Below are positions 1-14,100 of a stretch of DNA of 64,000 nt, piece after piece. The stretch is from the NCBI GenBank assembly GCA_009746045.1, contig RPFO01000034.1, positions 4,076,078 to 4,140,077 on the forward strand, written 5' to 3'. Within the stretch, counting starts at the first letter, position 1, and each line of letters starts with the position of its first letter. Both the position numbers and the translations under genes were made by a program. Under the pieces are notes generated by a model that saw only the letters and a program-made list of their open reading frames with translations, had not been told where the DNA came from and did not search any database. Origin of the DNA: Mesostigma viride (taxonomy: Eukaryota > Streptophyta > Mesostigmatophyceae > Mesostigmatales > Mesostigmataceae).

Positions 1-2087
1 TATAATAATATGATATGCGTGACTCCAATATCATATTGCATTGGCGCTGCTGTTGGGTGGCTCGCCCCAAGCCCGCCCGCGGTCTGTTATCGGGGTGGAA
101 TGGAGGGCCGGGGGGGGCGGGGGGGAAGGGAAGGGGGGGGGGGAGGGTCAAATACACACACACAGAGGTCCGAGCATGCATATGGGGAGTGGGGATGGGG
201 TACTAGCTACTGACAACTGATCGCGGGCCCCGCGGGCAACCTGCATGGCACCCTATTTTGTTAGCTTGGGGGGGGGTGATGGGAAAGTTGTGGGTAGGTT
301 GAGCTTAATTCCGCCCCCAGGCCCCCCTGGCCGGGTCCACTTCAAGAGTTGGGGGGCCTGAGTTTCAAGCCCCCCCCCCCCCCCCCCGGATCCATTTTGG
401 TGGTGGTGTACATGTCTAGGGGAGGGTAACATACACATTCTCCGGGACTGTCGCAAACTGGCCATGAGTTATTATATACTCGACACTTCTACAGTAGCAC
501 TATCACATACTCTTGGGTTTTGCATTGCGTGCTGTCATCCCTGTTTATTTTGCAGGATCGTGCACGAGATAGCACGCATACATACATGGGGGAAAGCATG
601 TGGTAGTGTGACTTTGGCAATCTATTTGGGGCACAGCTGGTCACATTGCACCAAGTAATCCCCAGCTGGTCACACCACGCTTCATTTATTATATTGGTGC
701 CTGACAGATTTGTTGTTGGAAGGAATGATGGGTTTCATGAACTGCTCCATTACAGTAATGTTGTAGCCAGACTACGCAAGCCACCCCCCCAAGAGCCAGC
801 CAGCATATGTCACCTTGACACACAATGTGATTGTGTGCTTCCCCATGCAGCAACAGCCCATTTATTGCAATGGTCCTGATTACTTACTAGTTGTCTTAGC
901 ACTTGCCTCCTGCATACCGTGGACGGCTCATCATTTTCTCCTTAGCCACTGTTGCATGCCACATGGGACATATTTCCTTATTCGTTCACCTCCCACCTTG
1001 CATTGTGGATTTGCGGTGCGACTCCTCTATCATGTTTGCCATGTTGTGGCCTCGCTGTAATTCCGGTTCTGCTGCAAACTTGCCTACTTGTTTGACTGCG
1101 CAGGTGATGCCTTCTTCTCCCTTGCGATGACAGGAAAAGTTTTATAAGCAAGCATGGGGGGGCTCATCAGCACGCCGGTGGGTTTTTGCGCAAAGAGGCC
1201 TGTTACTAATGCCATTCAGTGAGTTTTCTTCGTGTCCAAATATATATATATATATGACCTAGACAAGAAAGCAGGGTTGTCCGTTGTAATTAATTATCAC
1301 ATAGACTGCATCACGTGGGTACCAATAAAGGAACCTTGAACCCCTATAAACAATGAGGAGGGAGGGAGCCCTACAGTAGCTTCTCACACTGTCCTAAGTG
1401 GGCAGGCCACAGAGCGCTCTCTCCGCATCATGGCGCGGGCGCAACTGTGGGTGCAATAAAGCTTCGGCATATAGCAAAAGCATGGCGATGCAGTAAGACT
1501 GCCCCGTGGTCCAGCAGAGCCCACCGATAGGCTTGGAACACATTTAGAGGCGCCAGATATGGAGAACATGAAGGCCTCTGCTGGAGCCTGAGGGGTTTTA
1601 GGGGCATACCCAGGGTTCACCCACAACCCCCAAAAAGCAAGCAATAAGCAGGGCTGTTAGACATCGCATGCTGCTGAAGTTGTTCTTGATCCCTGTCTCA
1701 CACTGAGTCTATTACTCGTCATGCTACACGATGTTACTCTTACATTCCAGAGGTTGTTATCTGTGAGAATGCATACATACGAGATCTATGATCAACTGTG
1801 AGAATGGATACATTTGGCACCGTCTTATTTGTACCAAGCAATGGGTATTACAGCAGCAGGGCATGCTGCCAGGTGTTGCTAGTAGGAAGCAATCATTAAA
1901 AGCCGCCAAGGTGATCTGTGACAGCAAGTTGCTCTTCAAGTGATCATTGTGCAGGCATTAAATCTCAGATGGCTGGTTCTTGTGTATCGAATCGCTGGCT
2001 GACACGTGTCCATGTAGTATATGCGCTGTTTGGGCCACTCTTATGTGGTTGAATGTGGGATGCTGTGCCCTGCATGCTGGCATCCAG
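1..2087. other. Non-coding stretch, no gene recognised
   Basis: Nothing in either strand resembles a conserved protein. The stretch holds several homopolymeric G or C runs (about 105-145 and 368-387), a short TA run near 1240, and a retroelement 3' end at about 1285-1375. It could contain the promoter and first exons of the ankyrin-TIR gene that starts to be visible at 2088, but I could not identify a start codon or upstream exon. Confidence 0.5.
1285..1375 (-). mobile_element. Solo 3' end of a short retroelement (SINE/LINE tail)
   Basis: On the minus strand this reads as a GTTCAAGGTTCC-like block, then a degenerate CACGTG-x-GCA-x-CACGTG hairpin (about 1298-1317) and a TTAATTA tail. The same arrangement recurs at 2636-2732, 27285-27372 and 60893-60975. 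It is a dispersed repeat without coding sequence. Confidence 0.55.
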
Positions 2088-2180
2088 AATACCCAGCTGC
2101 TCGAAGCCTCAAATGCAGGAAATCTGGAGGCCGTCAAGAAACTGCTCGCAAAGGGCGCAAGTATTCACTGTAAAGACAAG
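2088..2180 (+). CDS. Ankyrin exon 1 (31 residues)
   Basis: Acceptor CCAG at 2084-2087 and donor GTTAGT at 2181 bound a phase-0 exon reading NTQLLEASNAGNLEAVKK and LLAKGASIHCKDK. This is a clear ankyrin helix-turn-helix, but it lacks the TPLH motif, as expected for the capping first repeat. It is the most upstream ankyrin exon in view. Confidence 0.7.
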
Positions 2181-5100
2181 GTTAGTTTCAATGGCTTCGT
2201 TCCCAATAAGGTGTGCTTTAATGCCTATACAGGTGTATACATGGAGTTTTAAACAAATTTCTAAGCAGTATTATGTTTGCAGCCATGCCGCATACATCAT
2301 GTGGTGGTCAGAATCACTTTCGGAGAAAAAAAAAATTTAGAGCCAAAGGCCGGTTGTTATGAAATTGTTGGGCGTATATGCAAATTTGCTCAACTGCTCA
2401 TCATATCATCTGTGGCGGTTTGAGCTTTGATAAAATGCAAAGTCCGGCCTAGGCAATGCTGAGTCAGCCTTGCTGACTCTGCGCATGCATGCATGCATGC
2501 ATGCATGCATGCCTGCTGACTCTGCAAGCTGGTGGATGCCAATAACATAGCGTCCCCAGAAGTTTGCTTTTACAACCGTTCACTCCCAAGAATCACCAGT
2601 CTTTATTGAAACATGTAGTGGACTGGTCCATCATGTATGCCCTCCCTTCTCGTTGTGTATATAGGGTTGAAGGTTCCTTTACTCTGTATTGGCGCCCACG
2701 TGACGCAGTCACGTGCTTATTAATTAATTAATATGTCATGAATGAATGGAAAGGCGACACAATGTAGCGATAGTTTACAATGAAGCAATGTTGTGCATGG
2801 GGCCCGGGTGAAAGAACATTGGACAAACAAACTACAGTATAGATGATGTTTTCTGCCATGCTTGGGCATTTTGTTCACGCCGCACGTTTGAAAGTGATGT
2901 TCTATGGATTTTTGCATTTGCACCGTGTGCAGTTTTCTTGGACATTTGGAAACATGGCATGGCCAAGGTAATGGCTGACTACCTAGACCCTTTCGGTGGT
3001 TTTCGTCGTAAATGGTGGGAGAGCAATCGCAGCGATGGTTTTCACCACTAGACACTCCTGGCCAGTTAGGCTCGAAACACATGCCATGATCACAGATGCT
3101 GTTTCCAGCCAAACCGTCTAGGTCATCTAGTAGCTCTAAGTGTTTAATAGCAAGCCATAATTTATACGAACAAGGCTACACATTTCCATATTCATTCGTA
3201 TCCATTCATCCTGCGCGACTCGAAAACGCGGATATGATAATGGCTGGCTCGAGCTACAATGGTCCAGATTCTCCAGATTTCTGGCCTGCGCTGGTTGTCT
3301 CATTGAGATATTGTATCGCCCTTCTTCAGCCAATTTTATCTGCAAGGCAGCCGTTGACAACCGTCCTTCAAATTTTATCTAACCTCACACTTGCGTCATA
3401 ATCCCCATAAACCACAATCATTAGCTCTGAAGTGATCCTACTCCCTAGTTCCAAGGCCCATTACATGTACTGCAGGGCTTGCCATGCATATCGCTTTGAT
3501 CGTCACAAAACATATGGCCTTTGATCGACAAGTGGCAACCGTCATGTCAACAGCAAGTGATGCCAGATCTTGTTCAGCATGATGTGGTGCATTCTGTACT
3601 TAAAAAAGTAAGTGTCAACGGCCAGGGGCTTGTTACACTCCACAGCGGCACAGCCTAAAACTAGCAGCAGCGCATGATCACAAACGGCCAGCCGTATGTC
3701 ATTATTTTCCCATGTTTAATGACTTTATGACTTGTCAAACGCCTGTCATTGGAGCTGCCAACGGGACTAAAAGCCGACAGTTGTCCCAGCCGCATGTGGT
3801 GGTCTTTCTCGTACCACTATACTAAACGCTTTTTCCCCCCAAGAAATCTAATTGGCTACATAGGACCCTAGCATCACAACATGTAGCGTAACGTGAAATG
3901 CAGAAAATAATTTTCCAGTGCGGCGCCACTGTCTGTAGTTCTTCGCGCTGCCAGCAGCAATTTGAAGCATCAGGCATGGCTGCATGCACACCGAATTATT
4001 GGCAGCCCAGGTCCTCAAGAGAGTCTTTGAAGGACTCGGCGAGCATATTATGGTTCCATGCACCGAATAGGAAAACTTTCACAAGCGGAAGTGGGCAAAC
4101 TACAAAAGTGCTGGAGGAATGCCAGGGTTTATTTACCGTTGACGAGCAGGACGAGGGCAATATGCTTGCAGAGGCAGTTGCTAAATCTAAACAGTTGAAT
4201 TAAGGATTCGACAAAGAAGCCAGATGTCCACGGCTAGAGGAATGGCTGTGAATGGGAGCCCCAGGGGTGCTTGTCCACCTCAGGAGCTAGAGCAGAGGCT
4301 CCAGGCCCAGGGAGCACTAAAGGCCCGGTGCAGGGGGGGTCGGGAGGAGAGCCCTGGTGGGCAGGAGTAGTGGGTTTCGCAGTTGAGATGGGCCAACTTG
4401 TTTTATTGGCATTATGTGATGTGTGTGAGATGTACATGTGTGAGAGCAGGAATGATGCCATTGACGGCTCCTTTTTTATTTTGCACCTTTGTTCCTGCTG
4501 AATGTTGCGTATCATTTTGCACCTTTGTAATGGAATGTTGCTTGTTGTTTTGCTGACTTCAACTTGCAGGTAGACCTGTTTTACAAGTCTTGTGGCCTCC
4601 CGAGTCCATGGACTCTTTCTAATTATTGAACAGCAAAAGCAGACAGTGATGACATCCGCACAGCAAATATCAGCAGCATCATGCCTCCAATATAAGCTAT
4701 CGATTTGATCCAGGGCGATGGACGACTGACGTGCTGCCAGCATTGTCTACTGCTTTCACTTTTGAGTGCTGCTTGAGCCTGCATGGCTTCAGCAATGCCG
4801 ACACATCCACGGGTGCAGTAATGATCATCTGTTTTTCTCACTTTGGTGTTCACGGGCATGTGTGTGGCTGCTGCGCGCAGCTTCATGGGGGGAACCCGCT
4901 GCATACGGCGTCCGCATCTGGCCGTCTGGTTGTGGTCCAATACCTGGTGTCCTGCGGCGCGGACATCCATGCCAAAAACGAGGTCTGTTGACTTTTAATC
5001 TGTGACCCTCGCATACCGCATCCGTTTGCGCTCATTATATTGTGGTCCCACCTAAGCCTCATTTTAATCCCCCTGCCTCGATTTATGAAGTGGCGCTCGT

Positions 5101-8100
5101 GATCTTGAGGTATCCGTTTCCGATGCCTGCTGCTGTTTTCCTTAGCTAATACTCATCCATTTTCTAGACCTGGGAAGTGCTAGGAAAGGACTCACCAACT
5201 GTGAAGGGACTTCGTGACAGTCTGTGTGTGTGTCTCTTACATAGTGTGCGTCCAGCACCAAATCCGGTGACGCATTTCCTCTCTGCCAGCAGATACAGAA
5301 AGTGAATTTTCAAAAACATTTTACATGTGATCCCGTCGGGACTTGGGGAGTCACAGAGCATCATAGCACGCCCGTGCTGATGGTGAAAGCAATATCTTTT
5401 TGTTCCTACCTATTCTATAGCTCTCTACCTCTAGTCTAGGGGGCCAGGCCCTTGTGTGAAGGCTGCGTTGCTGCCGCAACGTTTGATGCGTGCCTTTCTC
5501 ACCGGGAAAGGGGTCGGGGTGGTTGGCGTCCACTGGTTGTTGTCAATTATGCGTGATGTGCAGGAATCAAATATAGGCAGGCGCTCTGAATGTGTCGCAT
5601 CGCCCTGGGTGCAGTTGTGACCCCCAGATACACAAACGTTTACAACCCAAGGTTTGACCTAGTTCATCAACTAGTAGTCCACTCATGCATTTCCTGCTGG
5701 CCATCTAGGTGGATGTGATAAAGCAAACAAATATCGAGCTAAACAGGGCGGTTATGTCAATAGCACAGTGTTATCCTGTCAAGCGCATGGGAGGTAAGTC
5801 ATCTCTTTTCTAAACAGAGCTCATATCAACAACTCTCAGTGTTGGCGAATATGTGCCCTCTGGCATGCATGCATCACTTCACCCACACGCTCACTCACTC
5901 ATTTGTTCATTCATTCAAATCATTTGTCTGTTTGTTCTTTCCTCATTCACCCACATGCCTCAGTTGGAAGAGTCTTGGTTTTACGGACTGTGAAAGTAGG
6001 TGCATGTTGGCACATTACCCTGTCGGCAGAAAATCCTAAAGCTCTAGTCTGCTAATTCCTTTGTTTGACAACAACGAGAAAAATCGTTATGGTAAGCTTT
6101 TCTGCATCACTGTTGCCCTATGGCACACCATTCTATGCATTCCCTTCTCACATTCATGCAGATTGCAGTAGCACAATCACAAACTGTGGCTGTTGTCTCG
6201 CAGCTGTCATGAATGGCAAATCTGCCCAGCATGACTGATGTTGTTGGATGTATTTCTTTGCTGACTACCAGCTGACAGTTTTGGTAGCAGGTTGATTACC
6301 GGCCATGCAGCTTTAAAAATGATCTTGATATTTCTGCCGCTTAGCACAGTGTCGGCTTTTCCGATCCGAGAGACACCTGAGGCAGAAAGAATAGCATTTC
6401 CACCCTTTTGCTTGTACGGCCGGGCAGTTGCTTCACTTGCTTGCATGCTTGGTCTCCTCGCTCCTTAACATAAACCCTCAATCCTTCCTGTTCTAGCTTT
6501 ATAGTAAACCTTATAGGCTCCGTTTGTATTTTGCACCTTAGTAATTGGAATGTCGCTCATTGTTAAATTGCCTATTTCAACTTGCAGGTAGACCTGTTTT
6601 ACAAGTCTCGTGGCCTCCCAGTGCATGGACTCTTTTGAATCAAGTGCTGAACAGTAAAAGCAGACAGTGATGATATCTGCACAGCAAATATCAGCAGCAT
6701 CATGCCTCCAATATAAGCTATCGATTTGATCCAGGGCGATGGACAACTGACGTGCTGCCAGCATTGTCCACTGCTTTCACTTTTGAGTGCTGCTTGAGCC
6801 TGCATGGCTTCAGCAATGCTGACACATCCGTGCAGTAATGGTCGCCTGTTTTGCTCAATTTGGTGTTCACGGGTGCTGAGCACAGCTTGACTGGACCCCG
6901 CTGCACAACGCGTCATGGTGCGGCCGTCTAGACGTCGTCAAGTATCTGGTGTCCCGCGGCGCAGACATCCATGCCAAGCGCAAGGTCCGTTCATCCTTGA
7001 ATCTGTGACCTTCGCACTCCGCATCTGTTTGCGCTCATTATAGTACGGTCCCACCTAATCCCCCTGCCTCGATTTATGAAGTGGCGCTCGTGATCTTGAC
7101 GTATCCGTTTCCGATGCCTGCTGCCGTTTTCCTTACCTAATACTCATAAATTTTCTATACCTCTGAAGGGAGAGCTCACCAACCTTTAGTGGCAGTCTGT
7201 GTGTGTGTCTCTTACATAGTGTGCGTCCAGCACCAATCGTGGTGGGCACAGTCCCTCTCTGGCAGCCATGCAAGCCTATGAATGGACATGAGTGCGCTAT
7301 GTTTGCCTTCGTGATTTTCACTGATCTGGGTGCCCAAGTGCCACATTGCCTTGGGTCATTCTCAGCATTTCTGGCCCTTGCTGTAGATGTAGATTATGTG
7401 GCGTGGCGAGCAGTATGGAGGCATCTTCCCCCCCAGGGCACGCAATGAACCGGGTATGATGACTCGCACTAAGATCTGACCTGACAATCTGGAGTGCAGC
7501 CCAACCATGCAGAGAGACTTTTCTTTAAAATAAAGTAGTCTATGTGTTGCCCAGGCCTCGTCTAGTGAAGCCATCACTTGTAGCTGTGTACCGTATTGAT
7601 GGTGCGGAAGGCTGTAAGCCCCTCGAGCACATGTTTTGTTATAACTACCAGGACCAAGTCCCCCTGAGGCAGCATGACTGGTGGGTGCGTGCGTGGGTGG
7701 GTGGGTGGGTGGGTGGGTGGGTGGGTGGGTGGGTGGGTGGGTGGGTGGGTGGGTGGGTGGGTGGGTGGGTGGGTGGGTGGGTGGGTGGGTGGGTGGGTGG
7801 GTGGGTGGGTGGGTGGGTGGGTGGGTGGGTGGGTGGGTGGGTGGGTGGGTGGGTGGGTGGGTGCTGCGAAGTAGACTGCCAACTTTATGACGTCTCACTC
7901 ACTAAGTGCATGGGGTAGTCTTGTTTGCTAGTAGCACCATGCCACCGGTGGTGCGGGTTTCAGTCATATTATTCGAGACAACAGCACCACCATGACTACA
8001 AGCACCGTCGCCCTTGCGCAGGTAACATCGTATGGCAGACAGCAGCATTCACGCATTTCACATTGTGCATCATCAAGTCATTACACCAACCCATCTTACA

Positions 8101-11100
8101 GCCTAGTTACAAATTTCAGAATGCTGCCCGTCAGGTACGCTACCCGCAGCCGGCACATGAAATTATTTTGGCTTTTTCGTGCCAAAAAATTCTTTAACTG
8201 GCTTGCTGGAACTTTTTTAATCCAGGTTTTGGACCAAAGTGAGCACATATATTAAATATATAATTACTTACAGCAGAGTGAAATCACTCAAACCAAAGCA
8301 AACGCCCAGCTATAAACCTATATACAGAGCCATGTCAAAGCTCTATACTACGATAAGACCCATGGAAACTCCTAACGGGAGGAACCTAATAGCCCTGCTG
8401 CACCGCAAAATCAGCCCGCGTATGCCAGCTATGGCCCGAGTCAGCGCCACCGACAAGCGCTGACGCCAATATGACGTCCAGGTCCGCGCCGACCATGGGG
8501 CCCGCGTGAGCACATATATGGTAGTGTTTACCCCCAAAGTTTGGGGGTCATCGGACAACCCTGTCAAGGTTAACTGTGACGTACAATAGCATAAGGTATG
8601 CAGTTTTTGACATTTTTACCTACGGGGGGGCATGTAAATGACATCAAATGGTATCCTATGGACATGCAAGCTTGCTTATAAACTGAAATATGATGCAGGA
8701 ACATGCTTACATTGACAGGGCTCAGTTTGCACCGAGCTTTTGACATGTTTGTGACGTTTGACAGCATAAATATCCCTTTTTTATGCTTTTTTTTTCAGTT
8801 TTACATATATAAAGTGATTATAATCAATTTGAACTGGGCAGAAATTTTACAAGCACATTTCAGACAGGCATCGTAGATCATGAACCAAGTTTGGCTTCAT
8901 GGGAAGCTCATTTGGTGACAGATGACAGCATTAAAAATGACATTATCACTCAATTTGAACCTTGTACAATTAGCATTTATCGAATGATGGAACAGAGTTA
9001 GATCACGTGTTGTAAATGACTCAATGTGTACGTAAAAATGCTCATCTCGATGCATAACACATGAGTTACTGATTACATAGACATGATAAACAAGCACATG
9101 CACTTACAAGGCGCCACCGTGCTTCAGGACGCCAAATGAGAACAACCAACCATGGCAGCAATTCAGGAATGAGTCAGAACACACCACTGCATTCACTGCA
9201 TGCATGCAGATTGCAGGGGCAACACCATGATTGCATAATACACCACGCCATCGCCTAACGCTCCAGCATTGGCACAGCCCGCTGCCGCTTGTTCATTTGC
9301 TTCTCTCTCCTACTTGGGCTGCGCTGCAGGCCTGGCATGTGATCTAGTCGAGTCCTACACTGCTCCATTGTCACCACTTGAAGCAGCACACCCTTGGTCT
9401 TGCCCTTTTTGTTGGAGGCCAGGCGCCCATCTAGCTTCTTCAAGGCATGGCTGTGCTCCAGTGCCGTCCCTGAGAACTTTGTGATGTTACCATGCTTCAA
9501 TAAAATAAGGTCATGGAAATGGGCCTCAGCCATGTGAAAGTACAAGCCACAAGCTTGGTCTGCTGCCACAGCCACAAATGTGTCCGTCAAAGCAGTGGCC
9601 AGTTTTTTTACCTTGAGAGCTTGTGCTGCATGCAGGGGGCCTGCAGGGCCATCATCTGTCGAATTGCCAGGGAGGAGAGCATTCCACAAATCGATGAAGT
9701 GCTGCCATGGCTGCTTGAGCTGCTCCCACGAGAGATCACCTGGCTTCTTGGCTGGGTCACTTGCATGCTTGGCGACCATGTCCAGTATCTTGTCGACGCC
9801 TTTGACTAGCCTCATGGCCTCCTTCCAAATCATTTGCACCCGCTCCACCCCCTTGCCAGTCCTGTCCAAATTCTTGCCCTTGGCATGCATGCGTGGGTGT
9901 GGGGGGGGGCTGGTATGCATGCGTCGGTGTGGGGGGGTTGGCATGCATGCGTGCGTGGGGGGGGGCTGGCATGCATGCGTGGGTGGGTGGGGGGGCTGGC
10001 ATACATACGTGGGTGTAGGGGGGGCTGGCATGCATGCGTGGGTGTGGGGGGGGCTGGCATGCATGCGTGGGTGGGTGGGGAGGCTGGCATACATACGTGG
10101 GTGTAGGGGGGGGCTGGCATGCATGCGTGGGTGTGGGGGGGGCCTGGCATGCATGCGTGGGTGTGGGGGGGTTGGCATGCATGCATGCGTGCGTGGGGGG
10201 GGGGCTGGCATGCATGCGTGTGTGTGGGGGGGGCATGCATGCGTGTGTGGGGGGGGGCTGACATGCATGCGTGTGGGGGGGGGGGGCTGGCATGCATGCA
10301 TGCGTGTGGGGGGGGGGGACTGGCATGCATGCGTGGGTGTGGGTGGGTGCTGGCATGATCGCTTGGGTGTGGGGGGGCTGGCATGCATGCGTGGGTGTGG
10401 GTGGAGGCTGGCATGCATGCGTGGGTGTGAGGGGGGCTGGCATGCATGCGTGGGTGTGGGGGGTGGCTGGCATGCATGCGTGGGTGTGTTGGGTGGCTGG
10501 CATGCATGCGTGGGTGTGGGGGGGGCTGGCATGCATGCGTGGGTGTGGGGGGGGGCTGGCATGCATGCGTGGGTGTGGGTGGAGGCTGGCATGCATGCGT
10601 GGGTGTGGGGGGGGCTGGCATGCATGCGTGGGTGTGTTGGGGGGCTGGCATGCATGCGTGGGTGTGTTGGGGGGCTGGCATGCATGCGTGGGTGTGTTGG
10701 GGGGCTGGCATGCATGCGTGGGTGTGGGGGGGGGCTGGCATGCATTCGTGGTGTGGGGGGAGGCTGGCATGCATGCGTGGGTGTAGGGGGAAGCTGGCAT
10801 GCATGCGTGGGTGTGGGGGGGAGCTGGCATGCATGCGTGGGTGTGGGGGGGGGCTGGCGTGCATGCGTGGGTGTGGGGGGGGGCATGACCATGGTAGAAA
10901 ATGTTATCTTGAGGGAGCACTCTCCATGGGAAATGGATGCCCAGGTGGCTGTCAAGGGGGGCACAACAACAGACTGAGTGCTATCCCCCATCACCCTAGC
11001 CCCTGCCCACCCTGTGGCTACCTTGCTGGTGTCACCTTCCCTCGACAGGTCTTCTATTTCGTTAAAATCTATTACCACACGCTTGACCTTCGTTGCATTT

Positions 11101-14100
11101 TTCTTGAAGTTGCCATGCCACCTTCCCTGCGGCTGGTCGGCTGCGCCCTCCCCAACATTCTTGAACATCGTATGTATCAAATGCTTCACGGGGGCAAGGA
11201 GAGATGGTGAAATATTTATTCGCAAACGGTTTCCAAGCCATCCCAGTAACAACCTTTCCGTTATACGACACCTGCAAGGCCCGGACATTCACGGCACAAA
11301 CATTCTGCAACTTCATCTCGCAGTTGACGCACTTGCTGGTGTGGATGGTGCGAGGAAGCCCGCCATACGTAAGATCGCCATCCGCAGTCCGGCACCGTAG
11401 CTTGTCCCAACATCGGTACCAATACCGGAGGTTCCCCTCTGTTGAATTCACGCGTTCCTGTGCAATAAAGATCAAGCATAAGGACACCCGGAACAGCGGG
11501 TTTTCTCAGCACCAGAGCAACCCTTTGTAGATTGTGCGATGGAAAAAAAATTAGAAAGGAAACTGGAAAAAAGCGAACGGCAACCATAAAATAGACCCAT
11601 TAATGATTAAAAATCTGCAATGAGTCGCCATATAGCCCATGCAGCATGCGCTACCGGAACCGCTTACTTTTTTGCATGCGCTGCACCAGCGGGGCGCAGT
11701 GCACAGTGGACTTGAACCCCCCTCCGCAGCAGCAATTTAAGTATGTATTAGCCTGTCGCTAAATTCCAAAAAAAAATACCACGAGTTTCGTCGTGTCTTG
11801 GCGCACTTCGCGTGAAATTTCCCGAGGTTATTTTGCACAATAATCGGTGATCGCCATCGTGCCCAATAATTCGGCCGACATAGCCTTTTCACTGTCACGC
11901 ACACTGAAATTTCGGTCCGTACAGGCCAGATCACCTCGGTACCGTACAAGAATTTCACGCCGGGCGCCCCGCGGCGATAATTTGATGTGGGCTGGGCTGA
12001 CCCCTTTCAGGCTTTTTGCGTTGTAATTATTACAACGAGCTATAGCTCAAAGAATTCGGTCGGATGCCAACATAGGGCGGCCTCTCTTATCATGATTGCC
12101 TTCCAGGCATTCGTGATGTAGCCTTTTTCTTTGTGAGCTACGGGACATGCTTAAGTACACGCTGTTCATGAATGCAGTGGAAACTGCCTGAAGCTCTGCC
12201 CCCTATCCAAGAGTGTGCTTTCGTGGGCCTTCAAACATGCACCCCACCCTCCCTCCTTTTTATTTAATGCACATCAGTGCACGTAACTGCACATCTTTGC
12301 ACGATATCGCATATTATTGTACGTACTCTGTAACCAGCAAACTTTCATGTTGCATTCCATTATGCGTGGCTGGGTGGGTCCAAGTACAGAATCGGCAACT
12401 CGCAACGGCAGGCTTCTCTTCTGGCCACTGCTATGTAGCGGGACATTGTGACTGGACTCCAGCTACACACTCAGGCATCAAAGGTGCTGGCGTGTCCGCG
12501 TTCTCACTCGACCTGTGGGTGTTGTATGCATGTGGCTTCTGCGGGCCCTGGTGTGCCTGCTGTGTGCAGCTTGGGAACACCCCGCTGCATGATGCATCAC
12601 TCAACGGTCATCTGGGTGTTGTCAAGCACCTGGTGTCCTGCGGTGCGGACGTCAATGTCAAAAGCGAGGTCTGTTCATCTTTTGACCTGCAACCCTCACA
12701 TATACCGCATCCGGTAGCGCCCACCTATGCCTCGGTTTAGCCCTGTCGCCCTCGCTTCACGAATACGCCCCCCATGGTGGTCTCATATGTATGTCCGCTT
12801 CACGCCCCTGATGCTGGTTCCCAGTTATTCTTCTCTCTTGCACTTCTTACAGCTGCATGAATACTTTGCCCACCAAATAGGTACGTGGTTTTGCCCACCA
12901 AATACAACAAGTTTGGAAACCAACCCGGTTAAACCAACCAACCCTGTAGTATTACCCCCATGTGTGTGTCTCTCACCATGCATCTGTGCAGCTTTATCAT
13001 CCCACATTGGTCTGGCAGCCGATTTTCCGCCAGAAATTAGCAGAGCCAATACATCGGCTGTTTCGCGGGCTGCGACCAAGTTGCGCAAAAACCCTTGCGA
13101 ATGTCGAAAATTTAGCTGAGAAGATCGAAAGTTAATATGTGTATGCGCAGCATGATACCGGGTGTGGCATAATTCTGACATTCTTATGCATGTGTTGTTC
13201 TGGACCGTGCAAGGCAGGCGGATACAGGGTATTTTGGGTGCACTCCGTGGGACCGTCCATTTGGGTGGTACAGTCCAAGGTACGGGGTTGCACCGACTTA
13301 CTAGGCGAAGTTCACGTTTGGACATGAATTTATTGTGTGCCATGGCCTTAGAGTCGTGGCTGCCACGCCCGCGACGATGGCAGCCACAGGGGGGCTAGTT
13401 AGGGGGCTCAGATTGAGCGTTCCGGCGGCTTTGTTCGGGCCGGAGTGGGGTTTGAAAGAATGTGACGAATATTATGTAAATGTGCGCCTGTCAGGGGTAA
13501 TAGTGACATGGGTTGCAAGAGACAAAAGCCAGGAATGGAAACTGAAAAGCCACGGCCATTGAAGGCTGCGCAGATTTTTAAGTAACAGGTGACCGACGCT
13601 GAGGTGGGGGATGGTGCCGGAGCTATTGCTTGCCCGGATGACCAGTGGGAGGCAACCACGGAGGAGGAGGAGGAGGAGGAGGAGGAGGAGGAGGAGGAGG
13701 AGGAGGAGGAGGAGGAGGAGGAGGAGGAGGAGGAGGAGGCAGAGAATTGACGAAGGCAGAAAGAAGGGCGAGAAATCGCTGTGCGCGCGGGCACCGGAAT
13801 CTGACTCGGACGATGAGGAACATCAAAACAAAAAGGGTGATGGCATCGAGGACATGCCAGAGCAGGACATTGTAGACCCGGAGCTGAGTGACGATGATGG
13901 TCCCGAGCCACCCTCCACCTCGGATCCTGCAGCAGGGTGGAAATTCGGGATGGGAAACCCCGATGGCCATCCATTCCATGCGCAGGCTGCGTAGACCAAC
14001 ATCGCCGTGGACGGTGTCACCCAACAACCCGACCAGGCCATACTGCCAGGGGGTACGTCCTGCACAGTACAAGAACAGCCAGTTTTGCGTTGCTCTGCAT

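Noticed and set aside
7362-7918. Long ORFs THPPTHPP and GWVGGWVG on both strands
   Set aside because: Produced by the (TGGG)n tract, which has no stop in any frame; no conserved sequence outside it. Same for 23384-23922.
9580-10977. 465-codon plus-strand ORF over the minisatellite
   Set aside because: Flanks on this strand are not protein-like, while the minus strand has better-looking N- and C-terminal parts; openness comes from the repeat.
12929-12932. TTAA as left target site of the piggyBac pair
   Set aside because: It lies inside sequence still similar to the paralogous intron at 19.8 kb, so it is upstream of the insertion boundary at about 12990.
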